Made by a program: the position numbers and the translations under genes. Shown here one piece after another: positions 9,824-22,700 of a stretch of DNA of 64,000 nucleotides. The stretch comes from Philhelius pedissequus. Lineage: Eukaryota; Arthropoda; Insecta; Diptera; Syrphidae. Every line of letters starts with the position of its first letter. Positions within the stretch are counted from its first letter, which is position 1. The notes under the pieces are model-generated. The model saw nothing but the letters and a program-made list of their open reading frames with translations, had not been told where the DNA came from and made no database searches. Where the stretch lies: NCBI GenBank assembly GCA_910595825.1, contig OU343161.1, forward strand, positions 51,505,025 through 51,569,024. Direction: 5' to 3'.

Positions 9824-12159
9824 CCAAGGCAAATACACTAAGGAATTAAATTAAAATAATTGCCCCTTAGGCGTTTTTTGGCAACTCTTGGGGCCGACAC
9901 TGGGTAAAGTACAACGAACGAACCGGTTTCAATCAAACCGCCGTGATTAAAGGATCTGACAATCTTCCGCTTTTTCACTAAAGTGCGCAACATTTATCGT
10001 TTCTATTCTCATATGTACACCCATGCAGTGGGAGGTTTGGCGATATGAGAGCATGCTACTTGTAATTGAACTTGTGAGCAACATGGAAATTCAAGACTGA
10101 TTCTATAAATATCTAACCAATGTCCTTGCAAGTTATTAATTGTCATATAGAGAAAGCGCGGCCCACATTAAATTAAATATTCTTAACATAAAATGGTATA
10201 TCGTTCGAATGGTATATATACGGAATTTCCATTACAAAGTTTCGGTTCATTGATGTTTTCTAACAAACTTAGCCAACTTTAAATTGTGTTACAGTAAGTT
10301 CGGAATATCCAAACAATTTAAAAATTCCGTGGGATAGATGGTGGCTTGGTTTTTATCCATTCCTGGTTCGAAGAATTTTAATAAATGTAACTTACCGGCG
10401 ATTTGAATGTCGAAATTCAAATTCCTTAGCATTCAAAATAACAGTTGGTTCTGTTCAACTCACAAAAAATTGGTAAAATTTGCACTGATTCAAAAATTAG
10501 CCCCCAAGTCCAATTGCACCGGAACAATATCAAAAGCAGTTGGTTAAACCCACTTTTCACAATCCAATTTTTGGATAGAAAAATTAAACAAAATTCATAA
10601 AATTCCCAATACCCTATCGGGAATCTTCCACGGAATTTTGTTTCCCATGGAATATTTTATTCAATCGAAATATTTCTGCGATCGTGAATCTCACACGGAA
10701 TAAATTTCTCTCGAACAAAAAAATCGTATGAAAAGCTTATTTCCGATGCCAATAAATTCCAGGGAAACTTTTGATCATCATTCACGCCCCCAAGATTTGA
10801 ATTGGAAAAAATTTCGAGGGAAATTTTTATTTACGATAACTCCAATAACAAAAAATCCGCGTCTTTCCTGATTTTCCTTCCCTATGTCTTTCCTTGGGTC
10901 AATGTAAAGACATCAAGCCCAAAACCGTGAAAATCAAACAATTCTTTCTCGAGTCTTAAAATTACATTCGTACGGCATTCTCTTTTATAAATATAGATTG
11001 CGAGTGTAAATATATTTATTTTACTGAAATTCAAATTTATTTCACCAACATTAGCATTGGCTTCATTAGGGACCCATAAGTGTAGGTAATTTACTGTTCA
11101 TCTTTAATTGCACCTAGACTTGAATTCTTAATACTAATAATTTTAAGATTGATGTTTCTATTATTCCTGAAACATTTTCCATCCCACCTATCCCATTGGA
11201 ATATTGGCAGACAGAAATTGTAAGAGTCAACCAATAGAAGCAAGTGTTACGTTTTTTGAAATATTTTTTTCTTTTTACAATACGTAGTAATAACCCAACC
11301 CGAAAGTACACTAGCCAAACTACAAAATTTAAATTTATAATACATAAAAGGAAAGGCTTCCAAAAAAGAACCATATTCGACACTAGACGTTATGTTGTTA
11401 ATATTTATTTTTTTTAAATTGTCCTGATAAGGATTCTATGAATCAAAGAAAATCTTCTTCGCGGAATATTTTTAACATTTTCTCAGATACTAGTTTTTGG
11501 ATTTTTTATTGATTTTAGATTGGTATTGAATTTTAATAAAATTAGGTAGCTCGATCTATACAAATTCCATCGTAATCATTCCGAAAAAAATATGACATAA
11601 TCGCAGCTGAAAATCCAACGACTATTCCACATAATCCATCGTAGTGGAAAATAACATACAAATTGCTATTGCGAACGGATTCTGCGATAAACTTTTTCGT
11701 AATTCGTAAAACTTTCCGATTACGATAGAATTCAATATTGTATCTCTTTCCTTAAATTAAATAATAGCTAATCTTCTTATAATAAATTCAAAATTAAAAT
11801 AGATCAATGCTTAAGTTGATTTGTTTAATGTTAATAAACAAAATTTCTACAATTGAAAAAAAATACCAATCTCATCCTCAAACTAGTGTGCTGACAAGCT
11901 TAAGGCGAATTAAAATCTTTATTTATGTACAAGTAGCTATGTAGAAGATGAAAAGAAAAAAAAATTCTGTTTGTGTAAGTTTATTTATGTCCTATAATGC
12001 AAACGAAAAACAAGAAAAATCGTTTAAATACAGTTGTAAAATACAATAAGGAGCTTAAAAATAAAATTAATTTTCCTTTAGTTTGAAATCTGAGTATTCA
12101 AACGCAGGCAATTTTGAAATAACACACCATTGGTCCAGACCATTTGTTGGATATTGCAA
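9824..12159. other. Intergenic spacer downstream of hyx
   Basis: About 2.3 kb of AT-rich DNA. There are several 'ggaattt'/'aaattcc' motifs between 10200 and 11000 but no defined repeat and no credible ORF. The hyx 3' UTR occupies the right end. Confidence 0.4.
11980..11985 (-). terminator. Probable hyx poly(A) signal
   Basis: TTTATT on the plus strand gives AATAAA on the minus strand about 175 bp beyond the hyx stop codon. Confidence 0.4.
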
Positions 12160-13719
12160 TTAAAACTTAAGTTCCGGTTTATATTTCAGCATGTACTTAT
12201 CCAATTTCTCCCAAAACGACATCAAAACTGCTCTATCCAAATGCCTTTTAGTTTGAGACAAATTCAGTAAATTAACAGCCCATTTACCAACATTTCCGTC
12301 CAGTTTCATCTCATTGAATCTCAAATGAAAGGCGCAAATTTTCGAAAATATCTCTACAGGATTACCATCCCAGGGCCATCCTTTGAATTGCCAAGCGGGT
12401 CCCATAACAAAGACAGCTACAACCCTATTCCAGTCGTGTGGAGCGAGTTTCTGATGGTTGTCGATGATGCGATAGGAGACAGTTGTGTTGTTCTTTCGGC
12501 GCTGCAGCAATACCTCATTGTCACGCGAATATCCAGATTTCTTCTTCTCTTCCGTCGACACATATTTCAATTCCTGAAGTATGTCCTTTGCATTATACAT
12601 TGTAATCAAACTAGAATTGGTAGAAGGTATGATAATGATAGGCGTCCTGGACACCCTCTTCGGCACATTCGAAGGCACAACTTTGGGGTTTTTATTATCT
12701 ATACCAAAGTTGTTTGGTATTTGTGTTTTCCTCTGTGCACTCGAGCCCTCTGTCACAGACTTCAAGGACATTCCATGGTACGTTCCCATGGTGTCAATTT
12801 TGAATCCCTCTGTCTCTTCTTTCTGGCGATTGAATCTTTCTTGATCGTATCTGTTGTATTGGGCGAGTTGCTGCTGTGGTTTCGATACACGTACTGGTTC
12901 TGGGACTTTTATACTCTGTGGAGGTCTATTGCGTCCTTCTTCGCGGGCCTTAATACCTTGCAGGAGGGCTATTATATTTTTAGCAAATATCTTTCCTGTA
13001 CTTTGGAGGATTGTGGTGCGAGTTCGCCATTGACGCTCACGACTTATAATATCCTTGGTCGAATCGACGTCAAAATCAAGGATAGCTCTCATGTCAGTAC
13101 CCATAACATCTTCGTTGTCATGTCGTTTGATGGTGATCCTCTTATTTGCCAATCGTTTTGCCTTGATAGCAGCAATCTTCTCCACGGACATGGTTTCAGA
13201 TAGTGATTTAATATTGTCCACATTGACTGTGGATTCTTTCCTGTTTACTGACCACCTGGCAGCCAATTGCTCACGTACCTTTTGTACCTGCATGTCTTCG
13301 AAACGGGCTTTTTTGGCGAATATTTCTGGTCCAGAGCCATCGGATTCCAATGGCCTTTTGATTTGTGTAGGAATCTCCAGAGGCGCACTTTTATCGATGC
13401 TGGCACATGTCGCAGTTTCACCATTGAGGTAGGCCAGCAGTTCTTTTCGATCTGGCCGATTTACGGCTGGTATGTCTTCTGCTGCACATTGTCGCACATA
13501 CACTGAATGTTGCAGAAGCACATTTCGCAGCAAATAAAGCAGGCACTCCAGTGAATAGTATTCCTTGAGAGATCCATTTTTGCCAGAACCATATTTGAGA
13601 TAATTGGTCTTGACGGTTTTATGCCACGAAAATTCACCAAACACAATTTGCGAATTCTTTTCCACAATTTCTTTTTTCTTTATGTTGTATTGGCGGAGGA
13701 GACTAAGTGGATCCGCCAT
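12160..13719 (-). CDS. hyx: Parafibromin / CDC73 (hyrax), PAF1 complex subunit
   Basis: An intronless 519-codon gene. CDC73 is a nuclear subunit of the PAF1 complex, which travels with RNA polymerase II and promotes elongation, H2B ubiquitylation and 3'-end formation; in Drosophila (hyrax) it also links to Wnt/beta-catenin transcription. The N-terminus 'MADPLSLLRQYNIKKKEI' is the family hallmark and fixes the start. A Lys/Arg-rich middle (residues about 130-330) precedes the conserved Ras-fold-like C-terminal domain (about 360-519), visible in 'PIIIIPSTNSSLITMYNAKD', 'DWNRVVAVFVMGPAWQFKGW' and the terminal 'FWEKLDKYM'. Length is close to the 531-538 residues usual in animals. The frame is intact. 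Nothing nearby suggests co-regulation. Confidence 0.97.
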   Translation of the reverse strand: MADPLSLLRQYNIKKKEIVEKNSQIVFGEFSWHKTVKTNYLKYGSGKNGSLKEYYSLECLLYLLRNVLLQHSVYVRQCAAEDIPAVNRPDRKELLAYLNGETATCASIDKSAPLEIPTQIKRPLESDGSGPEIFAKKARFEDMQVQKVREQLAARWSVNRKESTVNVDNIKSLSETMSVEKIAAIKAKRLANKRITIKRHDNEDVMGTDMRAILDFDVDSTKDIISRERQWRTRTTILQSTGKIFAKNIIALLQGIKAREEGRNRPPQSIKVPEPVRVSKPQQQLAQYNRYDQERFNRQKEETEGFKIDTMGTYHGMSLKSVTEGSSAQRKTQIPNNFGIDNKNPKVVPSNVPKRVSRTPIIIIPSTNSSLITMYNAKDILQELKYVSTEEKKKSGYSRDNEVLLQRRKNNTTVSYRIIDNHQKLAPHDWNRVVAVFVMGPAWQFKGWPWDGNPVEIFSKICAFHLRFNEMKLDGNVGKWAVNLLNLSQTKRHLDRAVLMSFWEKLDKYMLKYKPELKF

Positions 13720-14190
13720 ATTTTGTTAGATTTTGTTTTGAACAAAACAATGTAGGGGTTTATTTATTTTGTTTTCGAAATCTTTTAATAAGAACACACG
13801 AAAAATATTTTTAAGCAACGCTGAAACTATTCTGCCAATTTTCTGACAGCAACTGTCTGCTTTTATGATAAAGTACTGATTTTATACCTGAACGTTGGCT
13901 CTATTATTTTAATTGAATTGCGGATGTGTTCAATAAGTTACATAATTACAAACTAATTATAGAATTATAGGGTGGTCATACTTTAAACGTAATTCGTATG
14001 AGCTTAAGTAAGTACTGCTAAGTACTTCTGAGTGTTGTCACCTACTTTAGCAGTTCGTCATAGTAATTACGAACTGTAATTACTATTTGTCATTAGTAAA
14101 AAGAATTTGCATAGTAATTGTTGTTGTTTTACACGCTTCCCCAAAAAATGTTCATTGTTTCTGGTTTTCTCGTATTCCTCTTTCCGCTGC
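13720..14190. promoter_or_regulatory. Upstream region of hyx
   Basis: The 470 bp before the hyx ATG hold the presumed promoter and 5' UTR. No TATA box or initiator can be assigned confidently. An 'agtactgctaagtacttctgagt' stretch near 14010-14035 is a short imperfect repeat. Confidence 0.25.
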
Positions 14191-14755
14191 TAATATACTG
14201 CTTTTAAAGCCTTTCCTTCATTATACATCCAATTTTTCATAATCTTATGCCTATAAAGTATCATATTTAGTGGAAAAAAGTGTTTGTGTTTGAAATATCA
14301 CCATTTTATTTTGTTATTGTTAACCAATCACCAAACAAAACATCCAAACCAGATCCAAAGAACAAAAATTGACATTTCATATTTAGATTAGATTTTACAT
14401 CTGGTAAAATGAATGCGTTCCATTCAACATTTACAAAAAAGTACTTCGCAGAGATAGAGAAAATCCCTATGGCAACACAGCTAATATTGGATAATCAGGG
14501 TTATAAATTTTGTAGTTAATTTTTAATTACTTTTTACGACGGTTTGAAAATAAATAATTGCTGGAGGGGATTAGTACTCAGGAATCTAGAATTAACCAGG
14601 GTACGTGAGAGCGTTATCCTTTAAATGCCTTTTCTCAATTAAACTTCGTCAAGTATCGCTATATGCGATATAATTAGAGATCACACAAAGTGACACGAAA
14701 TACTTTTGAGCAATTATTGTTTGATATTTGGAAATACCTATAATACCTATAATAG
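14191..14755. repeat. 565-bp direct repeat, left copy
   Basis: Matches 15940-16504 along its full length with no net indel and only scattered substitutions (for example 'ctgcttttaaag' here, 'ctgattttaaag' there). It begins 'taatatactg' and ends 'acctataatag'. A short frame starting at 14409 ('MNAFHSTF...') is cut here by TAA near 14515 but stays open in the right copy. The pair brackets the TIR element 14756-15939 exactly. Confidence 0.9.
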
Positions 14756-15939
14756 GCGTGTTTTTTTTTAAGCCCCGGGGAAATTGGACGAAAAAAACGA
14801 TGAGTAGGATTAACAATTTGCATGTTAAATCCAACAATAACTAATCCCCGGGGGTGCTTAGCTTAAACCCAGAGAATTCTCGGGGCTTAGCTATTGGAGA
14901 GGATAAAATCTGTGCTACCAAACACTTTTTCACTAAGTTATCGATAAAATGTATAGAAACTTCAAAACTGACATTTTAACATGTCAGATAATTATCAATT
15001 TTGTTTGGTTCGGTTGAGCATTTGGTCTAAGTGTGTCAGTTGTTTTCCTGACGGCCATGTCAACCTAACCTAACCTACCTTTTAATATACATTCCGCAAC
15101 ACAACAACAAATCAATTTTAACATTTTTTGCTTTTGTATTGCCTCTAAGGTTTTTTCCACCTCGCCATGAACACAACCTTCTACAGCGATTTACATTTTT
15201 GCGTTTATTTTTATTATAGGTATATTAAAACTTGACTGTAAAATTATTATTAAATAAAAAAGCATTTCCTGAAGTTGATATTCGTTCAATTAACTAGAAT
15301 TGAATGAACAACAAAACAAAGGTTTCTCTGAGAAGATTGTTTTCGGCTGCGTTTTGTTGTACACGGGAGCAACCCAATACAGATTCTCTGCTACATCCTT
15401 GGCATACTTCAATCTTCTTGATCGTCTGCTCTTGCTCAGACCTATGTTCCTAATGACATATGAACTGAGCGTCCCGCTCGTATAAGCAACTCGTCCACTA
15501 ATTTCATGTCACCAGTGACCAAAGAATGGGGTAGTTTTCAAGTAGTTGAATTCTATGTACCACTGTATTTGTGAAAATTAAATTAAAAGAAAATCACATC
15601 GGCTAAAAACAATTTCCAAAATACTTTATTTAAATTTTCAAATTACTTGATTCACATTTTTTTGTATAAATAATAATTAACTTGGTTCTTTTTATGTTTT
15701 TTTAATAGAAAAGTAGTTTAAATTCAATAAATATATCGAAATTACACAAATCAAATCAACCCGATGATTTTTAAAAGAATGAGGATGAGGCAAACAATGA
15801 TGTTTATTTTTTTCTTGCATTACTGCTGTTCTTCAAATGTCATCTTGCAAATTAATAAATAGTGCTACCAAGTATTTCACTTAAGCGCCTTGGTCGTTTT
15901 TTTCAACCAATTCCCCCGGGGATTGCAAAAAAACGCACC
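14756..15939. mobile_element. 1,184-bp TIR element of the CCCCGGGG family
   Basis: The left end 'gcgtgttttttttttaag' followed by 'ccccggggaaattgg' is mirrored by 'ccaattcccccggggattgc' followed by 'aaaaaaacgcacc' on the right, giving TIRs of about 45 bp. The interior is AT-rich; a 61-codon frame at 15300-15485 shows no family resemblance. It is probably non-autonomous. A shorter member lies at 7968-8241. No short target duplication was found; 565-bp direct repeats abut both ends instead. Confidence 0.75.
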
Positions 15940-16504
15940 TAATATACTGATTTTAAAGCCTTCCCTTCATTATACATCCAAATTTTCATAATCTTATGCC
16001 TATAAAGTATCATATTTAGTGGAAAAAAGTGTTTGTGTTTGAAATAATACCATTTTATTTTGTTATTGTTAACCAATCACCAAACAAAACATCCAAACCA
16101 GATCCAAAGAACAAAAATTGACATTTCATATTTAGATTAGATTTTACATCTGGTAAAATGAATGCGTTCCATTCAACATTTACAAAAAACTACTTCGCAG
16201 AGATAGAGAAAATCCCTATGGCAACACAGCTAATATTGGATAATCAGGGTTATAAATTTTGTAGTTACTTTTTAATTACTTTTTACGACGGTTTGAAAAT
16301 AAATAATTGCTGGAGGGGATTAGTACTCAGGAATCTAGAATTAACCAGGGTACGTGAGAGCGTTATCCTTTAAATGCCTTTCCTCAATTAAACTTCGTCA
16401 AGTATCGCTTTGTGCGATATAATTAGAGATCACACAAAGTGACACGAAATACTTTTGAGCAATTATTGTTTGATATTTGGAAATACCTATAATACCTATA
16501 ATAG
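15940..16504. repeat. 565-bp direct repeat, right copy, with a 71-codon frame
   Basis: Second copy of 14191-14755. A frame at 16158-16373 (ATG to TAA, 71 aa) reads 'QLILDNQGYKF' then 'NNCWRG', which faintly recalls the start of a FLYWCH zinc finger as found in alternative exons of mod(mdg4)-type genes. The usual Cys/His set is not complete, so this is only a hint. The left copy has a stop in this frame. Confidence 0.85.
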
Positions 16505-17950
16505 CTAGTTTGTCAACCGATGAATATATCTTTCGGATCGGCGTATATTTATATCATGAAAACTTTTTTCTGGCATAAGCTAACTATAATGGGTAGAAAA
16601 ATATATATGTGTATTCTATAATTATTTGCATAATAAGTCCTTATTATGCACTGCATAATTACAGGCGTCTAGCGATTTTTTTTTAATGAGACCATTGTAT
16701 ACATATTCCTATAGTACTCTCAAGAATTGGTTCGACTTTGGCGGCATCTAGTGTCTTGCTCTCTACTAAAATTGGGGAGTTGGGAGACAAGAGAATATGG
16801 ATATAATCCAAAGAAATTGTAAAAATGGCAGAACAGGATTACTGTATACAAACTCATGAGAGTTCGAGCGAGAAAAAAAAAACAGCCAATTTTGTATAGA
16901 ATCAAATAAGATGCAAAAAATAGAAGAACGAGAAAAGAATGGAGTGCAAGATTGTATTTGTACATGCATAAACGTAGGTAGGTATAAAAACATAAACGAT
17001 TGAAGAAGGGAAAATTTTTGCGAATGAAGTTTGTCTTGCCTTGTGGACGATTTGTTGCCATAAGCAAAAGAAATCTACGTACATACATAGTAGGTAGTTA
17101 TGGAAAAATATATTTAGAATCATTCATGCTTTCCACTCACAAAAAAAAAATTCTTGTAGGTAATAAGGAATGTTTTATTTTGTGGGATATGTAGGTAGTT
17201 ATATTACATAAGATTGAAGTGAGTAGGTAGTATATGTGGGTACATTCATTCATATGTAGGCATGCAAAATAAACAACTTGTTTTTTTTTATAATAAGCGG
17301 TTCTAAAAATCGTACGTATCATTAATATTTAAAGTGTTTAAATAAAATTTGGATAGGTACATAGTTATAGATAGGTACCTATCAGACTTAATTTTGTGAG
17401 CAACACAAATGTTTTGGCGAGGCGATGGGTAAATGGTTTTATTTAGGAAAGATTTGATGAAGCTTTAAAGAATGTTGAGAGTGCCAAGCAATTTTGTTTT
17501 GGAAGGGCAAAACTTTTTTTGGGATAGATGATTTTTCATGTAAACTATGCAGGTACTAATTGCACTAAATTAACAAATATATAGACGGAACAAAGCTTAT
17601 AAAAATATAATAGCGTAGTAAACATGACTATAGGTACATACATACGTATTTCATTCTTGCAAAGTTTTAGAAATTTGTCAGTTTCAATATTTTTTAATTA
17701 ACAAATCGGCAGAATTAAATTTAAAAACAATTTAATGTGGCAACCATGGGTACATTCATATACTTCTTATATTCGTTACATTTTTCTTATAAGTATACAT
17801 ATTGGCGGGTACCTATATAAATATAATAAGAGGTATTCCTACCTACATAATTATATTGTTTTGTTAACAACTGAATTTTAACTTGCGATAGGTAGGTATA
17901 TGTATGTAGGTAGGACAAGTTTTGTATTTGCAAGAAAATCGAAATTGAGA
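16505..17950. other. AT-rich spacer with GTAGGTA/CATACATA tracts
   Basis: Contains many degenerate 'taggtag', 'tacctac' and 'tacata' words but no element ends or credible coding frame. The frames on the minus strand at 16720-17123 overlap each other in several phases, as expected of biased composition. Confidence 0.4.
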
Positions 17951-17954
17951 TTTA

Positions 17955-18690
17955 TAGCGAGTTTCATTTAAGAAAAGATCTGATCTCTCTAACAAAAGAT
18001 CTTTTTGAATTTTGAGAGTTTCATTTCAACACGAAAGATCTCATCTTTGGTGGGTGGGCAGATTTGATCTGAATGCACGCATACATGTAAAACGTTTTTT
18101 CTGTCAAACATCAAATGGAAAATATTTTGTTATTAATTTATTGTGAAATTGTTCCAATCCCTGCTAAAAAATTAAACTAAAACATAAACAAATAATAGAC
18201 GAAGAAGTTAATAATTTAAATTTTATAAATTTAGTGGAGTTTTTTAGTACTTTGTCTTCATCTTCCTCATCATCTGATGATGAAGATGTTTTTTTTCAGA
18301 AATGTGTGTGTCTGTCATTCAGCATTGGCCGCGTTTGGTGCAATGCCGATAGGCTAGCCAAGATACCTTAGTAGCGGGTTTGTTTTCGAACGATCCAGGT
18401 AGCTTTCTCAGTTAAGTGAGTTGTATTGCATATAAATCTGATGTTTTGAGTCAGCTGTTCCTCAAATTAATAATAAATTTTTGGTTGCTTGAGATTTGTG
18501 TTTGACAACATATGTTTAGTTCATCAGCTGGTTTTTCCATAGACGTTACAACAACACAAAGCAATCCGGATTGTTAAGGTATGCAACCGAACGCGGCCAA
18601 TACTACAATTAAATTTGGACACAGATTTTCATTTAAAAGATCAAATCTCAATTTTGAGAGGAGTTCTTTGAAATTTAAATGAAAATCGCT
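17955..18690. mobile_element. TIR-like element around a smaller MITE
   Basis: 'gcgagtttcatttaagaaaagatc' at 17957 and the inverted 'ttaaatgaaaatcgctg' at 18675-18692 make imperfect inverted ends. Repeated 'agatc'/'gatct' words and 'ttgagag' occur just inside both ends. A separate MITE (18324-18601) sits within. Boundaries are approximate. Confidence 0.4.
18324..18601. mobile_element. 278-bp MITE with 'attggccgcgtt' ends
   Basis: 'attggccgcgtttggtgcaa' (18324-18343) is the inverted complement, with few mismatches, of 'ttgcaaccgaacgcggccaat'-type sequence ending at 18601. No ORF. The target duplication is unclear. Confidence 0.65.
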
Positions 18691-18924
18691 GTTGCTGATA
18701 GAAAGTAACTTACACAATTTAATATTGTATTTTATTTAAGTCTTAGCTTTAAACTTCAATTATGTCTTATTTAATTTTAATTTGGAATAATTTTATTTAT
18801 AATATGAAAACGAAGCTGAATAGTCGAGAAGGAAAAGACTTTTTATTTTTTTAGGTATTTTCCTGTTTGTTTTAAATTCATTGTTTAATCCTAATTATAA
18901 TTTTTCTTTAATAAAGTTTATTAT

Positions 18925-19557
18925 ATTCAGTGCAAGAGAATATTTCACTAGAAAAATTATCTCCTCGATATTCGTCTGTAAAACTCGCTATTATGTACAT
19001 TTTAATCAAACTTGACATAAGGATCATAGAGAACCCAAAACAAGTAGGCCTCGCAATTCCGTTTGTCTGTCTGTTGTCTGTCTATCTATCCTCGAGTTTA
19101 CAGCCAATATGGTTGGATGGATTTGCTTCAACCTTGGTAGCTATACAAATTGTTTTTTCGTCTTTTTATTTCTTAAGACGAAAACTAACGGTACCCTCCA
19201 TACATTTTTTGGTCAAAAAGATAAATCTTATTTTTCTCAAAAACGGTTCCAACGATTTTTACAAACAAAATTAGTTCATTAATTAAAGGAAATCGTACTT
19301 TTCGATCATTTGTTTTTGTATTGTTATTTTTTGTATAGGTCGGTAGGTACCTCTAGTAGAACCATTTTTTTTTTGGTTTTGGATTTTCCGGAAAACGATT
19401 CATTTGATTGTTTTGAATATTTTAATACAGAATCTCCTAGAAAGCCTAAACAATAATTTAAACCAAAATGTTTCAATTTTTCTTAAGCTGAATATTTCGA
19501 AAACTACTCAATAGATTTTTCGAAACTTCGTATTTAGTAGTTTTTAATCTTGAATAC
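18925..19557 (+). repeat. Dispersed low-complexity repeat R, left part, interrupted by copia
   Basis: Carries the usual opening of the family: 'aatcaaacttgacataagga' followed by 'catagagaaccc', a 'tctgtctgttgtctgtct' run, 'cttcaaccttggta', then alternating oligo-A/T with 'cgaaaac.actcaatagat'. The copia insertion at 19558 splits it; the rest resumes at 23890 ('aacggtaccttccatacaaa'). Confidence 0.7.
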
Positions 19558-19710
19558 TGTTGTAAAACGCAGATATTTCTGAAAAAGAAATCGCAATGAA
19601 AAATGAATAGACGTTGACCAATTCGAATTTATTTAGACATAAAAAACAATAATGCCAAATTGACATTTTAATTAAGTTTTTCTTTTACATAAAATGATGC
19701 CAAAATAACA
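19558..19710 (-). repeat. copia-type 3' LTR
   Basis: 153 bp, TG...CA ends on the minus strand, identical to 23737-23889. The purine-rich tract at 19711-19720, read on the minus strand, immediately precedes it. Confidence 0.95.
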
Positions 19711-19720
19711 TCCCCACTAA
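19711..19720 (-). other. Polypurine tract
   Basis: Minus-strand TTAGTGGGGA touches the first base of the 3' LTR; this is the expected start site for plus-strand DNA synthesis. Confidence 0.8.
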
Positions 19721-19728
19721 AACTTAAT

Positions 19729-22700
19729 TTATAGCAAACCCATTGGTTTTACTAAATTTTTAATTATAGGAGATGATAGAGGCTTTGTCAATATATCTGC
19801 TGCCATTTGTTCGGAAGGAATATGTTTCAAGTTGACTTTACCATCCGCTATTATATCTCGGATGAAATGATGTCGGATGTCAATGTGTTTCGTTCTCGGA
19901 CGATAACTTTCATTAGATGCAAGATGAATAGCACATTGACTGTCGCAAAAAAGCTGCATAGATGAATCGATTCCTGTCAACTCTTTCTGGATACCTTTCA
20001 GCCACATCGACTCTTGAACTGCTGTTCCCATTGAAACGTATTCAGCCTCGGTAGTAGACAAGGCAACAGTAGCCTGTTTTTTTGAACCCCACGATATTGC
20101 ACCGCCTTGTGATAAAAACACGTATCCGCTGATAGATTTCCTCTCGTCCAAATCGTTGGCATAATCAGCATCGCAATATCCAATTATTTCACCATTTCCT
20201 TTCCGGTTATAACATAATTTGAAATTCGAAGTTCCCTTTAGATATCTAAGAACTCTCTTAGCTGCTAGCCAATGTTCTTTTCCCGGATTATTGTTGAATC
20301 TGCTTAAGAAATTAACGGCGTAGCAAATATCTGGGCGACTGATTTGAGCTGCAAACAGCAAACTGCCAATTAATTCCTGATAGGGTAATTTATCCATTTC
20401 AAGTTTTGCATCTTCTGATTTTGGGCAGTTTTCTTTGCTCAGCTTCACGTTGATATCCATGGGACTTGAAACCGGATTACAATTGTCCATTCCAAATCTA
20501 CTGAGCATTTTTAAAATGTATTGCTCTTGATTTATGCACAATCTTCCAGACTCTCTATTGTGTTCAAGCGCCATACCCAAAAACGTATTAACTTTGGAAA
20601 GCTCTTTCATGTGAAATTTCGATTTTAAATAAGTTTTCAATTTTTCAGATTCTTTAAGATTTTTTGAAAAAATTAAAAAGTCGTCTACATAGACGGCCAA
20701 CATTAAAAACGCATTACTTTTGTTTTCATTAAAATAGATACATGGATCGTATCGCGATTGTTTTAAATTAAAAGCTTTTAGAGCTTTACTTAATTTAAGA
20801 TTCCATGTTCTAGAGGATTGTTTCAGTCCATAAATAGATTTCCTTAACTTCAGGACTTTGTTTTTAGGAAAATCTAAACCTTCAGGTGGAATAATATAAA
20901 CTTCTTGAGATAACTCACCCTGAAGAAACGCTGTGACTGCATCTAGTTGTTCTATATGAAGATCCATTTTTGCTGCAAGTGACAGAAGATAACGCAACGA
21001 GCTGTATCTGATGACCGGAGAATACACTTCATCAAAATCGATCCCCTTCCGTTGAGCACAACCTTTCGCAACTAGCCTTGCTTTATAACGAATAACATCA
21101 TCGTTGACACCTCTCTTTGTTTTAAAGACCCATTTGGAATGCAGGGGTTTCTTGCCCTCCGGAAGATCAACTGTTTCCCATGTATCATTTTGTATCAATG
21201 ACTCGTATTCTTCATTAATCGCCTTCTTCCAACTTGCTGCGTCAGATCTCGAAGTCGCTTCACAAAAAGTAACAGGATCATCAGCTTCACATACAACTTC
21301 GTTGACAAAAGTTACATAATTTTCGAAATTCTTGGGTTTAGGTTCTCGATTTGAACGCCGCACAGGTCCAACGACGATATCCCCACTCAATAGTGAATTT
21401 GATGGAATATAATTTGAGCCGATTTCAATATCGAATTCACCAACGGACATCTCAGCATCAGTATACTCATCGTCAAAATCCTCAGAATCATCGTTTTCAA
21501 TACCAGCAGCACTCTCAGCAACATCATCAGCACACAAGTTTTCTTCAACTTCAACAACAGCGGCAGCAGGTTCCACATCGGCAACAACAACAGGTTCAGG
21601 ATTTATTTTTGAATTCCCCACTAAATTCTGACCTGCACTAATATCAAAATAGTTACTACAGTGTTTCGAATCAATTACCTCATGAAAACTCTGCTTTTCA
21701 AAAAATTTCACTTCTCTAGTGATGTACATTTTTTTGTTTACTGGGTTGTACATTCTGTAGCCTTTCGAGTTTTCAGCATACCCAACCATGATGCACTTAA
21801 TTGACTTAGCATCAAATTTCAATCTCTTCTGCTTCGGGATCATCACCATTCCAATTGAACCAAATACTCGCAAATTTGATAAGTTTATTTTCGCACCAAT
21901 CCAAACCTCTTCTGGACAACGATTTTCTAGACTTTTTGTCGGAGTTCGATTTATCAAATATGCAGCGGTGTATACTGCCTCACCCCAATAGCTTTTGTTC
22001 AAATTACCACCGTATAGAAGACAGCGCGCTTTTTCCACTAGAGAACGGTTCATGCGTTCCGCCTTTCCATTCTGTTCTGGACAATATGGAGTTGATGTTT
22101 GGTGAATAATTCCAGATGATTCAAAACATTTCCGCATCTCTGTATTCAGGAACTCGGTACCATTATCTGAGCGAAAGATTTTTATTTTTTTCTTCATTTG
22201 ATTTTCCACCATGTTTTTGAAAACTAAAAAATGTTTTGCAACTTCGCTTTTATTTTTCATTGCATAAACGAACACCTTTTTTGAAAAATCGTCTAAAAAT
22301 AACACGTAATATCTAGCTCCTCCAAGCGATGCTTTTTCCATGGGTCCAGCCACATCCGAATGAATCAGCTGGAGAAAGTCTGTCGTCGTAGATTTCGATG
22401 GTTTAAAACTGCGCCTGCATTGTTTTCCTTCACAGCATGTAATACAGTTTTCATCTACACCACTGATGGCACCATCTGATGACCTCTCTAAATTTCGCAA
22501 TACTTCTGCATTTGGGTGCCCCATCCGTCTGTGCCACAAGCTACTTTGACTTGCCAGCCGAGCAGTATTTGTCTGAGGAATATTCAATTTAAAAACTTTA
22601 TTAAATTCAGTAGCCGATGCAAAAATTGTTTTCCTGCTGTCAAGAATTTTACATCCATCGGTATCGAACTGAACTGTGTTTCCATTTTTCACAATTTGGC

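Noticed and set aside
12325..13506. Long plus-strand frames opposite hyx
   Set aside because: They are the antisense shadow of the intact CDC73 gene.
16720..17322. Overlapping minus-strand frames rich in Phe, Leu and Tyr resembling membrane proteins
   Set aside because: Three phases are open at once, which signals biased DNA, not selection on one frame.
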